DNA from: Actinomyces vulturis
GTDB taxonomy: Bacteria > Actinomycetota > Actinomycetes > Actinomycetales > Actinomycetaceae
Reading direction: 5' to 3'
DNA length: 64,000 nt
NCBI RefSeq assembly: GCF_001687305.1
Contig: NZ_KV700385.1
Coordinates: forward strand, 124,001 to 188,000
The translations under genes were made by a program, and so were the position numbers. How positions within the stretch are numbered: position 1 is the stretch's first letter; each line of letters begins with the position of its first letter. The notes under the pieces are model-generated. The model saw only the letters and a list, made by a program, of their open reading frames with translations, did no database searches and had not been told where the DNA came from. Below, piece by piece: positions 8,969 through 17,954 of this stretch.

Positions 8969-10254
8969 GGGTAAGGCACACCTTCTGCGGCCGGAGGACG
9001 GACCTTACCTACGAAGCCTGCAATAGCCAGGATAGTGACCACATAGGGGATCATGAGCACAATCTGGCTGGGCATCGGGGAGCCGATGATGGACAGGGTG
9101 TAGCCGAGGTTCATGGCGAAGCCGAACAGGAGTGCTGCGGCGACACCGCCAATCGGGCTCCATCCACCCAGGATCATGGCAGCCAAGGCGATGTAGCCGT
9201 TACCGGAAGCCATGTCCTTGGAGAATGCCAGGCCATGGCCGATAGTGAAGAAAGCTCCACCCATACCGGCTAGTGCTCCACCGAGGAGGGCGTTGTTGAT
9301 ACGGGTACGCATGACGTTGATGCCCACTGTGTCCGCGGCCTGAGGGTGTTCACCACAGGCGCGCATACGCAGTCCCCAACGGGAGCGGAACAGCATGTAC
9401 TGCAGTGCTGCAACCACGACGTACATGATGTAGACGAGGATGGTCTGGCGGAAGAAGACGGGGCCGATCACTGGAATCTGAGCGAGCACGGGGATTTCAA
9501 TGATGGGCAAGGAGATGCCGGAGTTGAAGTGTGCACGCGACTCGGTGGAAGCGTTGAGGACCGTGGAGTAGAAGAAACTCGTCAGGCCCAGCACCAGCAC
9601 GTTGAGCACCACACCAACGATGATCTGGTCTACGCGATACTTCAAGCCAAAGAGCACCAGCAACAAAGACACGGCCATACCAGCCAGAGGTGCCACAAGC
9701 AGGCCTAGCCAGGCGTTACCAACCACGGATGCAATGACAGCGCCAAGAAATGCGCCAAAGAGGAGTTGACCTTCAATGGCAATGTTAATGGTGCCGCTTC
9801 GTTCGCCCACGCATCCGGCCATCGAACCGAAAATAAGGGGAACGGACAGACTTAGTGCTCCAGCGAGCAAGGTGACCATGGGGATGACGGTCTGATCGCG
9901 TCCAGCACCAGCCCACGTGAGGAAGCTCAGCACGAAGGCGATGCCTACAAGCACGCTGACCCACACGCTAGGGGTACGGCGCTGACTACGCAGGAACCAT
10001 GCCCAGCCTGCGGCGCCGAGGAGCACCAGGGTGAGCAGGGTGCCGGCTACGGTGGCGTTAACCGTCAGGCTCGGGATCTGCACAAAATCCTTAGAAGTGG
10101 CGAATTGGAAAACAGTATCTCCGTGGGAGAAGAGCGTCAGCACAGCGGAGAGCACTGCTGCCACAGCGTAGGAGGCGAATGCCTTCATGGGCACAGGCTT
10201 GACCAGGACTGGAGTTGCTGTGCTCATGGTCTTTTCTACGGTTGCGGAACTCAT
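8965..10254 (-). CDS. Nucleoside-type ABC transporter permease (second subunit)
   Basis: 429-residue integral membrane permease of the BPD_transp_2 / RbsC-like family, the type paired with BMP lipoproteins (YufQ/NupQ-like). About nine to ten hydrophobic segments are visible. The conserved EAA-like cytoplasmic stretch around GCVGERSGTINIAIEG, which contacts the ATPase, is intact, as is the AGMGGAFFTIG region. Start and stop overlap neighbours by 4 bp on both sides (ATGA), so it is coupled with the first permease and cdd. It forms the pore with the product of 10251-11549. Substrate inference (nucleosides) comes from the cdd-deoA-deoC context. Confidence 0.92.
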   Translation of the reverse strand: MSSATVEKTMSTATPVLVKPVPMKAFASYAVAAVLSAVLTLFSHGDTVFQFATSKDFVQIPSLTVNATVAGTLLTLVLLGAAGWAWFLRSQRRTPSVWVSVLVGIAFVLSFLTWAGAGRDQTVIPMVTLLAGALSLSVPLIFGSMAGCVGERSGTINIAIEGQLLFGAFLGAVIASVVGNAWLGLLVAPLAGMAVSLLLVLFGLKYRVDQIIVGVVLNVLVLGLTSFFYSTVLNASTESRAHFNSGISLPIIEIPVLAQIPVIGPVFFRQTILVYIMYVVVAALQYMLFRSRWGLRMRACGEHPQAADTVGINVMRTRINNALLGGALAGMGGAFFTIGHGLAFSKDMASGNGYIALAAMILGGWSPIGGVAAALLFGFAMNLGYTLSIIGSPMPSQIVLMIPYVVTILAIAGFVGKVRPPAAEGVPYP

Positions 10255-11549
10255 ACCTGGGCCTCCTGACGTGCGACGCCTTCAGCGACCTGAGCGCGGG
10301 ACTTGCGCTTCTTCTTGTTCTTGCTCTTCTTGCCCGGTTCAGGCAGGTGGAACATGGCACGCACCAACGGAGGTGCAGCGATGAAGAGGACGATGGTGGA
10401 CTGGATTACCAACACAATATCGATGGGCGTTTGGGTGGCGGTCTGCATGAGGGTGCCACCTGCGTTGAGGGCACCGAAGAGTAAGCCTGCTAGCACAGTT
10501 CCGCCGGGGCGAGATTTACCCAGCAAAGCCACGGTAATGGCATCGAAGCCATATGACGCCGCAACGCCGCTAGTCAGGTAGCGTTCCGTTCCCAATACCG
10601 GTGCGCTACCGGCCAGGCCACAAAGGAATCCAGAAACGAGCATGACGAGGATAGTTACCTTAGCCACCGAAATACCGGCAGTCTGTGCTGCTTCAGGATT
10701 CATGCCGGTTGCACGGAATTCAAAACCGAGGGTAGAGCGTTCAAGCAGCCACCACACGGCAGCAGCGGCGAGCAGCGCGACGATGAAACCTGCGTGGATA
10801 CGGAAAGGTGCGCCCAGCAGGAGGGGGTAGGCCGCGGAGTCCAGTACGTGGCGAGACTTGGGGTTGGTGTTACCTTGTCCAATTACAGGGCTGAGCGTGA
10901 GCACATAAGCGATCAGGAGTGCAGCGATGGAGTTGAGCATGATCGTGACGATCACTTCGTTAGCGCCAGTCTTAGCCTTAAGGACACCTGCGATTCCTGC
11001 CCACAGGGCTCCACCGATACCGGCTGCTACCACGGCCACCAACAGGTGCAGGCCGATAGGTAGATTGAAAGCAAAGCCCACGTAAGAGCCAAAGATGGCC
11101 CCGAGAATAACCTGGCCTTGGGCACCAATATTAAACAGACCTGCACGGAAGCCGACTGCTACACCGAGACCTGCCAGGATGAGGGGCACAGAGTTGGTCA
11201 GCGTTTCTGTCAACGGACGGATCATGCGGACGGTGGAGGTTGCCTTCCAGTCCAGGATAGATCCGCGCAGCATAGCCAGGTAGGCACCAGAGACAGCGTT
11301 CCAGGCTGCACTGAAGAAGTCAGTGGGGCGGGCGAAGAAGTAGGTAGCGGTGCGTTGAACATCCGAATCACTCATGATGATAAGGACAGCGCCCACGAGG
11401 AGTGCGACGAATACGGCCAGGACGCTCACCAGCCAGGAGCCGGACAGGAGTCGATAAGCCAGTGATGGCTTCTCCTGTTCAACGGTGGTGGCAGCATCCA
11501 CGGCACGCGTAGCGCGCATGGTGGATTTAGAACTATTGGGGGTGGTCAC
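10251..11549 (-). CDS. Nucleoside-type ABC transporter permease (first subunit)
   Basis: 432-residue permease of the same RbsC-like family (YufP/NupP-like). A basic/polar N-terminal tail leads to a first membrane helix near residue 37, a long extracytoplasmic segment, then the remaining helices. The coupling stretch FRAGLFNIGAQGQ is clear, and the C-terminus is strongly basic (KKSKNKKKRKS), placing it in the cytoplasm. It overlaps both the ATPase gene upstream and the second permease downstream by 4 bp. Together with 8965-10254 it forms the heterodimeric channel. Confidence 0.92.
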   Translation of the reverse strand: MTTPNSSKSTMRATRAVDAATTVEQEKPSLAYRLLSGSWLVSVLAVFVALLVGAVLIIMSDSDVQRTATYFFARPTDFFSAAWNAVSGAYLAMLRGSILDWKATSTVRMIRPLTETLTNSVPLILAGLGVAVGFRAGLFNIGAQGQVILGAIFGSYVGFAFNLPIGLHLLVAVVAAGIGGALWAGIAGVLKAKTGANEVIVTIMLNSIAALLIAYVLTLSPVIGQGNTNPKSRHVLDSAAYPLLLGAPFRIHAGFIVALLAAAAVWWLLERSTLGFEFRATGMNPEAAQTAGISVAKVTILVMLVSGFLCGLAGSAPVLGTERYLTSGVAASYGFDAITVALLGKSRPGGTVLAGLLFGALNAGGTLMQTATQTPIDIVLVIQSTIVLFIAAPPLVRAMFHLPEPGKKSKNKKKRKSRAQVAEGVARQEAQV

Positions 11550-13114
11550 TGCTGCTCCTTCACCATCGGGGCGGGGCTGGTAGTTGCTGAGGTCTGTGCT
11601 TGGGCTCGTGCTTCATCAAGTGGCACTCCGGCCATCATGAGTCCGAGCACATCACGGGAGGTATTCGGTTCGACGATGCCCACAACCTTGCCGCGATACA
11701 TGACGGCGATGCGGTCAGCGAGGGCCACAACCTCATCTAGTTCGGAGGAGATGATAAGGACGCCTGCGCCCTTGTCCCGTTCGGCGATAATGCGCTTGTG
11801 AACGAATTCAATAGATCCCACATCCAAGCCACGGGTGGGCTGGCTAGCAACAAGCAAGTCCAGGTCACGGGAAAGTTCACGTGCCAAAACAACCTTCTGC
11901 TGATTACCGCCAGAGAGGGTGGAGATAGGGTCGGAAACGTCACTGACACGAATGTCGTATTCGTCGACCTTATCCAGGGCATTGGCACGGACCTTGCTGG
12001 GGCTTAGCGACATTCCCGAACCGAAACGGGGATCATCGGCCATGTCAAGAATGAGGTTTTCAGCGATAGAGAAACCTGCCACCATGCCGTCCGTAGAACG
12101 GTCCTCCGGAACGAAGCCCAGACCATTGTGGAGGCGCTCGCGCACGGACATGTTTTTCACGTCGCGTCCAGCGATGGTGATGCTGCCTGCATCGGGAGTA
12201 TTAATGCCTAACAGGCAGTTCGCTAATTCAGTTTGTCCGTTACCTTGGACACCGGCAACGGCCATGACTTCACCACGGCGAATCTGAAGACTCACATCGT
12301 CAAGGACAACGGCTCCTGCAGCATCCACCATAGAGACGTCAGCAACATCAAGTGCTACATCCCCAGGATTGGGGGCGTCTTTATCTACGGTGAGGTTGAC
12401 GGCGCGGCCCACCATCAGGGAAGCGAGTTCCGTTTCGGTCGAGGTAGGTGATGCTTCACCTACCACTTTGCCGCGACGGATTACGGTGATCTTGTCTGCG
12501 ATAGCGCGTACTTCACGCAATTTGTGAGTAATGAATACGATGGAGGTCCCTGATTCCTTCAGGCCACGCATAATGGCGATGAGTTCGTCAGTTTCCTGGG
12601 GTGTGAGCACAGCGGTGGGCTCGTCGAGGATAAGAACCTTGGCATCACGTGAGAGAGCCTTAATGATTTCCACACGCTGTTGGACCCCCACGGGGAGGTC
12701 TCCGACGGTGGCTTGGGGATCCACGTCGAAGCCGAATCGGCTAGAGATTTCTTCGACCTTCATCGCAGCTTTGCCTGCGTCGATCACGCCGAACTTGCCG
12801 GTAGGTTCGTAGCCCAATGCAACGGATTCAGCCACCGTGAAAACCGGAACAAGCATGAAGTGCTGGTGGACCATACCGATTCCAGCAGCTACGGCGTCAC
12901 CGGGGCCGGAGAAATTGACGGGCTGATCGTCGATGAGGATTTCACCCCCGTCCGGCTGATACAGGCCGTAAAGGACGTTCATGAGAGTGGATTTGCCTGC
13001 GCCGTTTTCTCCGAGGAGGGCGTGAATTTGGCCGGGCTCCACGGTGAGATCAATATGATCGTTGGCCACGAGCGACCCGAAGATCTTGGTGATGCCTCGT
13101 AATTCGAGCTTCAC
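11546..13114 (-). CDS. Nucleoside-type ABC transporter ATP-binding protein (two fused domains)
   Basis: 522 residues with two fused ABC domains, as in the RbsA/YufO family. Domain 1 is complete: Walker A GENGAGKST, signature-like VGVQQRVEI and Walker B ILDEPTAVL. Domain 2 has the degenerate Walker A VQGNGQTEL, an intact LSGGNQQKV signature and a degenerate Walker B (VASQPTRGLD), normal for this family. A GTG start is preceded by GGGAG. It powers the two permeases encoded immediately downstream. Two hairpins, one U-tailed, separate it from the lipoprotein gene upstream, so it is probably expressed at a lower level than the lipoprotein. Confidence 0.94.
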   Translation of the reverse strand: MKLELRGITKIFGSLVANDHIDLTVEPGQIHALLGENGAGKSTLMNVLYGLYQPDGGEILIDDQPVNFSGPGDAVAAGIGMVHQHFMLVPVFTVAESVALGYEPTGKFGVIDAGKAAMKVEEISSRFGFDVDPQATVGDLPVGVQQRVEIIKALSRDAKVLILDEPTAVLTPQETDELIAIMRGLKESGTSIVFITHKLREVRAIADKITVIRRGKVVGEASPTSTETELASLMVGRAVNLTVDKDAPNPGDVALDVADVSMVDAAGAVVLDDVSLQIRRGEVMAVAGVQGNGQTELANCLLGINTPDAGSITIAGRDVKNMSVRERLHNGLGFVPEDRSTDGMVAGFSIAENLILDMADDPRFGSGMSLSPSKVRANALDKVDEYDIRVSDVSDPISTLSGGNQQKVVLARELSRDLDLLVASQPTRGLDVGSIEFVHKRIIAERDKGAGVLIISSELDEVVALADRIAVMYRGKVVGIVEPNTSRDVLGLMMAGVPLDEARAQAQTSATTSPAPMVKEQQ

Positions 13115-13180
13115 AATGGGGCTCCCTTGACTGGTGGGGCGTGTGGTTGTCTACCACGAGCAAGAATATGTGGTCATGAG

Positions 13181-13209
13181 AAAAGCCGCCGCATCGTGGA
13201 TGCGACGGC
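13181..13209 (-). terminator. U-tailed hairpin between lipoprotein and ATPase genes (partial terminator)
   Basis: Plus-strand bases 13185-13195 pair with 13199-13209 (11 positions, one mismatch, 3-nt loop). The run of four A at 13181-13184 becomes UUUU at the 3' side of the minus-strand transcript. It lies inside an apparent operon, 67 bp before the ATPase start, so read-through is expected; this fits excess lipoprotein over membrane parts. Confidence 0.7.
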
Positions 13210-13292
13210 GCTTCGATAGCAGAGCGTTGGCTCACCGCAATCACTGGTGATTAGCAGGGCGCCGTTGCCCGGGTGTCACGCGCCGTGGATCG

Positions 13293-13329
13293 GGTCTGGC
13301 CGCTGGTGGGGGCCATCAGCGGCCAGACC
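13293..13329 (-). terminator. 13-bp perfect intercistronic stem-loop
   Basis: Arms 13293-13305 and 13317-13329 are fully complementary with an 11-nt loop. It lies 84 bp after the BMP lipoprotein stop and upstream of the U-tailed hairpin. There is no U-run, so it may be an mRNA 3'-end stabiliser for the lipoprotein message rather than a terminator. Confidence 0.55.
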
Positions 13330-13413
13330 ACGATTCACATGTGACGGTTGGGGATCGCCATGGCCGATCAGCCAATGACTATCCGGTGCTCACGCTAGTC
13401 GTGAGCAGTGACC

Positions 13414-14535
13414 TCACTTGGTGGGGTCGTATTCAGTGTGAACGTCGAGGGATCCGTCAGCGATCTGCTTCTGCAGTTCGGTGATCTTCTCCTTCAGTTC
13501 TGCGGGAACCTGAGTTTCGTAATCGTGGAAGGGTGCCAGGGCAACGCCGTCATTAGCCAAAGTGCCGATGTAAGGCTCAGAGGTGAACTTACCTTCGGAG
13601 GCATCCTTGACGGTATCAAAAACGGAGTTACCAATTTCCTTGACCACGGAGGACAGAATGTGGCTATCTCCAGTAGAGACGTAGCCATCCTGGTCAACCC
13701 AGATGACCTTGAGGGCATCAGCATTGGAGGCTGCCTTCACGGCCGAGAGGGTGCCTGCACCCACGGGGCCGGCGACGGGCATGATCACGTCAGCACCCTG
13801 GGAGATGAAGCCTTCGGTGATGGCCTGGCCCTTATCGGTGGAGGAGAAATCACCCACGAAGGAACCGGTGTGGTCCTTGGCGCTCCAGCCTAGAACCTGG
13901 ACAGAGGTGCCATTGTCTTCGTTGTACTTCTCAACGCCCTTGGCGTAGCCCTCCATGAAGATCTGCACGGTGGGGATCTCCATACCGCCGTAGGTGGCAA
14001 CCTTTCCAGTGGAACTCATGCCTGCTGCCAAATAGCCAGCGAGGTATGCGGCCTCAGCGGTGTTAAAGATCAGGGGGCGTCCGTTATCAACAGTAATAGG
14101 AGCACCATCAGCGTTGGTAAAGACAGAGTCAACGAGGGCGAATTCAACGTCGGGGTTGGCCTGTGCAGCAACAGTGAGGACATTGGCGAGTTTGAAGCCT
14201 ACGCCGATAATGAGGTTGCAGCCATCCTGGACCATGGCATCAACGTTCGTCTGGTAGTCACCATCAGACTTGGATTCTGCATAGTTCACCTGCACTCCCA
14301 GTTCGGAAGCGGCGCGCTCCATGCCGTCTTTACCGGACTGGTTGAAGGACTGGTCATCAAAGCCACCTTCGTCGGAAACCATGCAGGCTTTGAAGTTGGA
14401 GGATGCGCCAGATGTGGAGGCGCTCTTGGAGCTATCGTCACCGGGGGCTGCGCCGCAGGCGGCCAAAGTCATTGAGGCTGCCAGGCCGAGTGCCAGAGCA
14501 GGGAAGAGTTTCTTCTTCAACACAGAGTTCTCCAT
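13414..14535 (-). CDS. BMP-family nucleoside-binding lipoprotein
   Basis: 373-residue substrate-binding lipoprotein of the Bmp/PnrA/YufN family, first gene of the nucleoside transport and salvage operon. A lysine-containing N-terminus and hydrophobic core lead to the lipobox LAAC, so Cys27 would be lipidated and the protein tethered outside the membrane. Family features follow: CMVSDEGGFDDQSFNQS near the start of the mature domain, repeated GVGFKLA-type strands and the Asp-rich GAGTLSAVKAA region. It would capture purine or pyrimidine nucleosides and deliver them to the ABC channel encoded downstream. The upstream region carries a 15-bp stem-loop and a short palindrome that may be regulatory. 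Confidence 0.94.
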   Translation of the reverse strand: MENSVLKKKLFPALALGLAASMTLAACGAAPGDDSSKSASTSGASSNFKACMVSDEGGFDDQSFNQSGKDGMERAASELGVQVNYAESKSDGDYQTNVDAMVQDGCNLIIGVGFKLANVLTVAAQANPDVEFALVDSVFTNADGAPITVDNGRPLIFNTAEAAYLAGYLAAGMSSTGKVATYGGMEIPTVQIFMEGYAKGVEKYNEDNGTSVQVLGWSAKDHTGSFVGDFSSTDKGQAITEGFISQGADVIMPVAGPVGAGTLSAVKAASNADALKVIWVDQDGYVSTGDSHILSSVVKEIGNSVFDTVKDASEGKFTSEPYIGTLANDGVALAPFHDYETQVPAELKEKITELQKQIADGSLDVHTEYDPTK

Positions 14536-14667
14536 TGTCAGAAAGCATTGGTGGGCGCGAACACCTGAGATGCACGCGCGACGCTCCCCACACTACCGTG
14601 TCTTGAGCCTCGTTACCTACCGTTTACTTAATTCGAGACCCTTTTGTCATCTAGGACCCTAGTCTCA

Positions 14668-14681
14668 CGCACATCTGTGCG
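14668..14681. promoter_or_regulatory. 14-bp palindrome upstream of the BMP operon
   Basis: CGCACA-TC-TGTGCG, a perfect 6-2-6 inverted repeat, 133 bp upstream of the lipoprotein start and just outside the 15-bp stem-loop. It could be an operator or a small RNA hairpin; no regulator can be assigned. Confidence 0.35.
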
Positions 14682-14687
14682 CTGACA

Positions 14688-14739
14688 CATGGTTATGGGC
14701 GGCACCAATCTAAGTTTCTCGACACCGCCCATAACCATG
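14688..14739. terminator. 15-bp perfect stem-loop between manC and the BMP operon
   Basis: Arms 14688-14702 and 14725-14739 are perfectly complementary around a 22-nt loop. The position just downstream of manC on the minus strand suggests transcript isolation between the two operons. There is no U-tract on either strand. Confidence 0.5.
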
Positions 14740-14751
14740 ATGTTGTCATGT

Positions 14752-14779
14752 TAACGCCCTGCTCATGCAGGTAGCGTTA
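14752..14779 (-). terminator. manC 3' hairpin
   Basis: Begins directly after the manC stop codon. 14758-14762 pairs with 14767-14771 (CCTGC/GCAGG, 4-nt loop) and 14752-14757 with 14774-14779, with a 2-nt bulge. There is no U-run; probable terminator together with the larger stem-loop that follows. Confidence 0.5.
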
Positions 14780-15907
14780 TCAAGTAAGAGACTCAGATGG
14801 GGTGGTTTTTAGGTAGTCCACGATGCCCTTGACATCCTGGGCACGTTCAGGAGTGGTCACGAGGAGCGCGTCGGAAGTATCAACCACAACGATTCCCGGG
14901 ACCCCTAACAATGCCACGGCACGATCAGTTGAGGTGGCAATCAACGCATCATCACTGTCAGCGGCAATGATATGGGCATTAGTTGCGGCATTGGTGGCGC
15001 GTAGAACCTTGGCTCCCTTAGCACTGTCCTCATCAGTAACGCAGAGAAGTTCGTGGAGAGCATCAAAACCACCCACGTCTTCCCAACCGAGGTTAGCAGG
15101 AACCACGGCTACTCCTCCGTTAGCAGCAACGGGTTCAGCAATGGCATGGTCGATGGCAATCTTTTCTAAGCCAGGCCAGATAGATGCCAGAACCTCTTCA
15201 CGTTCGGATGTGTCCCAAGCGGCGGCGATGGTTTCGATACCTGCGGCCAGTTCGGGTTTGGTGATTGCTAGGTGTTCAAGGAGGACCCCTGCACGGACCA
15301 CAAACATGCCGGCGTTCCAGCGGTAATTACCCTGGGCAAGGTAGGTAGCTGCGGTTTCAGCGTCCGGCTTTTCAGTAAAGCCATTGACCTTGCACCCATC
15401 GGGTGCACCTTCGACGCCAAGGTTGTCACCACACTGAATATAGCCAAATGCAGTGGAGGGACCAGTGGCTTCGATGCCGATGGTTACTACCCATCCTTCA
15501 CGGGCCAAGGCTGCTGCCTGCTCAACAGCATTGTGGAAAGCAGGGACATGAGAAATGGTCTGGTCCGCAGCGAAGGAGCCCACTACAGCATCACGCCCAT
15601 ACCGGTGGGCAATAACTGCTGCGGCCAAGCCGATGGCGGCCATGGAATCACGGGGTAAGGGCTCAGCCAAGATATTGTCGCGATCCACACTGGGCAGTTG
15701 ATCAGCTACAGCGGCTACGTGCGCGGTGCCGGTGACCACGGTGATGCTTTGGCTCACTGCGTCAAGACGATCGACTGTTCCCTGGATGAGTGTCATGCCT
15801 TGACCTGTCAGGTCAAGAAGGAACTTGGGGTAAGTACGGCGGGACAGAGGCCACAGACGTGTTCCTGCTCCACCGGCTGGGATAATGGCATGGATGGGCT
15901 TACTCAT
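14780..15907 (-). CDS. manC: Mannose-1-phosphate guanylyltransferase
   Basis: 375 residues, the length of the single-domain enzyme (no phosphomannose isomerase domain). It makes GDP-mannose from mannose-1-phosphate and GTP for glycan synthesis. The N-terminal nucleotide-binding signature IPAGGAGTRLWPLSRRTYPK is at residues 9-28, with ILAEPLPRDS (EP motif), FGYIQCGD, and FTEKPD (sugar-phosphate contact) following in the family order. It lies 22 bp after the yihY-like gene and is last in the tetR-yihY-manC unit. The pathway is certain; which polymer uses the GDP-mannose is not evident here. Confidence 0.93.
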   Translation of the reverse strand: MSKPIHAIIPAGGAGTRLWPLSRRTYPKFLLDLTGQGMTLIQGTVDRLDAVSQSITVVTGTAHVAAVADQLPSVDRDNILAEPLPRDSMAAIGLAAAVIAHRYGRDAVVGSFAADQTISHVPAFHNAVEQAAALAREGWVVTIGIEATGPSTAFGYIQCGDNLGVEGAPDGCKVNGFTEKPDAETAATYLAQGNYRWNAGMFVVRAGVLLEHLAITKPELAAGIETIAAAWDTSEREEVLASIWPGLEKIAIDHAIAEPVAANGGVAVVPANLGWEDVGGFDALHELLCVTDEDSAKGAKVLRATNAATNAHIIAADSDDALIATSTDRAVALLGVPGIVVVDTSDALLVTTPERAQDVKGIVDYLKTTPSESLT

Positions 15908-15929
15908 ACCCCCAGGCTACCGTCTGTTG

Positions 15930-17111
15930 TCAGGACTGACCGTAGTAGCGCATACGAACCTTCTCGACTCGCTGTTGTGCGCGGGCAAGTTTGCGGCGCA
16001 GGATCCATCCACGGACACCCTTGATATGAGGCTCACGTTCTACTGATTCCACCACAGGTGGAATGTAATCCGGATGCCGTGTGGGGTCAGGGTTCAGTGC
16101 CCCAGTAATCCGCTGATGAGGCCATGCCAAAGTGGCGGGAACAGAAACCGTCACATAGTTGGGACGCTCGGTCATGTGGACTTCCTGAGGGTGGTCCACT
16201 TTCACCGGCGCAGGCGGGTTAGCAATCCAAGCAGCCACAATCAAGAGAACACGTGCAGCCAGATGAAGCCAGAGAAGAAGCACCACAATTGCTGCGAAAG
16301 AAGCAAGGAGAGGGTTGGATGAGGCACTCACCGCCCGAGTGCCCACGATACGCAGAATCCCAAATGCAATGGCACCCAAACAGGCGCCCTGAATGAGGTC
16401 CTTCTTAGGGGCTCGAATACCAGCGACACGAATCATCATGGCCAGCACCCCGGCGTCGATGAGGAAGGAGGCGAGAATAACGCCGATTTGACTTCCATAT
16501 CCACCCACCCATCCGGGGATGTCCCATCGCGCGGCAAGAGTACTGTTAATCATCGAAGTCGCAGCCCCTGCTACTGCAGTGGCAAGTACTCCCACGCCCA
16601 CCACAATGAATGCGCCCAAATCACGCAGACGACCAATCACCGGATTCTCTGCCACGGCCACGATGCCAAAAATAGAACGTAATGCCTTTTTAATTGCCCC
16701 CATCACACCAAGGGCAGAAAAAAATAAGGCGATCAAACCCGTGATGGAGCCGACGTTCAATGCGCTGGAAACGGTGAGATCATCAATATCGACCAGACCA
16801 CCCACACCTCCGACGCCCTCGGAACTGCCGTCATATAGCAGACCAGGGATAGCGCCGTTGACAGCATCCACCAATGCGGTGCGCATGGTGGAATCTTTAC
16901 CCACCACAGACATGATGACGCTAATACCAATGGCCAGGCCAGCAAAGAGGGAAAATAGCCCCGAATAGGCGATTCCTCCGCTCATGATGGTGCCACCTAC
17001 GTTGAGGAAGCGAAAAAGTGCTCGGCCTAGGCGCGACTGTTTAAATCGCTCCATAGTGGTGGTGAAGAAGGTCGTCGTGACGCCAACAGCATTACTCACG
17101 GCGGGGGGCAT
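15930..17111 (-). CDS. YihY/virulence factor BrkB family membrane protein
   Basis: 393-residue integral membrane protein. About six hydrophobic segments are visible, starting after a basic N-terminus (RLGRALFRFLNVGGTIMSGGIAYSGLF, the family's amphipathic entry helix). The C-terminal 100 residues are hydrophilic, Arg-rich and probably cytoplasmic (RRKLARAQQRVEKV). Members of this family have been annotated as RNase BN or BrkB in the past, but no enzyme activity is established for the fold. It starts 9 bp after the TetR gene stop and is followed by manC, so the three are probably co-transcribed. Confidence 0.85.
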   Translation of the reverse strand: MPPAVSNAVGVTTTFFTTTMERFKQSRLGRALFRFLNVGGTIMSGGIAYSGLFSLFAGLAIGISVIMSVVGKDSTMRTALVDAVNGAIPGLLYDGSSEGVGGVGGLVDIDDLTVSSALNVGSITGLIALFFSALGVMGAIKKALRSIFGIVAVAENPVIGRLRDLGAFIVVGVGVLATAVAGAATSMINSTLAARWDIPGWVGGYGSQIGVILASFLIDAGVLAMMIRVAGIRAPKKDLIQGACLGAIAFGILRIVGTRAVSASSNPLLASFAAIVVLLLWLHLAARVLLIVAAWIANPPAPVKVDHPQEVHMTERPNYVTVSVPATLAWPHQRITGALNPDPTRHPDYIPPVVESVEREPHIKGVRGWILRRKLARAQQRVEKVRMRYYGQS

Positions 17112-17120
17112 ATATGTGTC

Positions 17121-17903
17121 CTACAAGGTTGTACGGGCGGCATAGGCTTGGCGCGTGAGATTCATCAGCAGATCAGTTGCTGTAGCGCGAACATCCCTCC
17201 CTTCAGAAAGAGCGGTCACTGCTGCACCGTCAACAATGGCGATCACCATGTCTGCGTTTAATGGTGAATCCATCGCCACCAAGACTCGAGTCACGGCAGA
17301 GTTTAGCCTAAGGCGCCCATCACGGTAAGCCCTCCCCACTGGAGCGGAGGTTCCTGCGCTGAGTAGTTGGGCGTAATGACCAAAGTAAGGTCCTTCAGCC
17401 GGAAGTGTGGCAGCAAGGACTAATTCAACACGTCCTGGGAGGTCTGGAAGTGCGCTAAGTTGTTCGACGCGTTCAGCTACTGCTTCAGCCCGTGAGGCCC
17501 ACATGCCAATATTGACTTGGCCTGCCTGGTAGAGAAGATCATCCAGACCGTTGAAGTAGTAGGTGGTCGCAGACAGGGAACAGGCGGCCCGTTTGGCCAC
17601 TGCACGATGAGAGACGGCTGCGGGACCTAATTCGCGAATGATTTCTGCGGCAGCATTAACCAGGGCTTGTTTGCGATCTATCCCTCGGCCGGTGTTGCCG
17701 GTGGTGGCATATTCAGGGGATGTCATCACGGCGTGGTGAGAGGTGTCGCGAATGGCGAGAGATGTATTGGAAACAGCACCAACATCTTTGCCAACAGAGG
17801 CACTCTCGGTAGCGTGAGTGAGATGAGGATCAGCGTCGGAAGAAAGGGTGTCACGATACCCCGGGAATGAAGGTATGGTCTCCTGGCGTGGTGTTGATGC
17901 CAT
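17121..17903 (-). CDS. TetR-family transcriptional regulator
   Basis: 260 residues. A poorly conserved, probably disordered extension of about 75 residues precedes the TetR DNA-binding domain (RKQALVNAAAEIIRELG, then the helix-turn-helix VSHRAVAKRA...TTYYFNGLDDLL). The C-terminal ligand domain has no recognisable class. The long start is kept because AAGGAGGAAGG lies before it, while the internal Met60 has no ribosome site. It sits between the MFS transporter gene and yihY on the same strand. It may control its own operon, the adjacent transporters or the AGTAC inverted-repeat sites further upstream; none of these is shown by the sequence. Confidence 0.85.
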   Translation of the reverse strand: MASTPRQETIPSFPGYRDTLSSDADPHLTHATESASVGKDVGAVSNTSLAIRDTSHHAVMTSPEYATTGNTGRGIDRKQALVNAAAEIIRELGPAAVSHRAVAKRAACSLSATTYYFNGLDDLLYQAGQVNIGMWASRAEAVAERVEQLSALPDLPGRVELVLAATLPAEGPYFGHYAQLLSAGTSAPVGRAYRDGRLRLNSAVTRVLVAMDSPLNADMVIAIVDGAAVTALSEGRDVRATATDLLMNLTRQAYAARTTL

Positions 17904-17954
17904 GGGGGTCCTTCCTCCTTATTTCCGGGACATCATGACAGGTCTTTGGCCATG

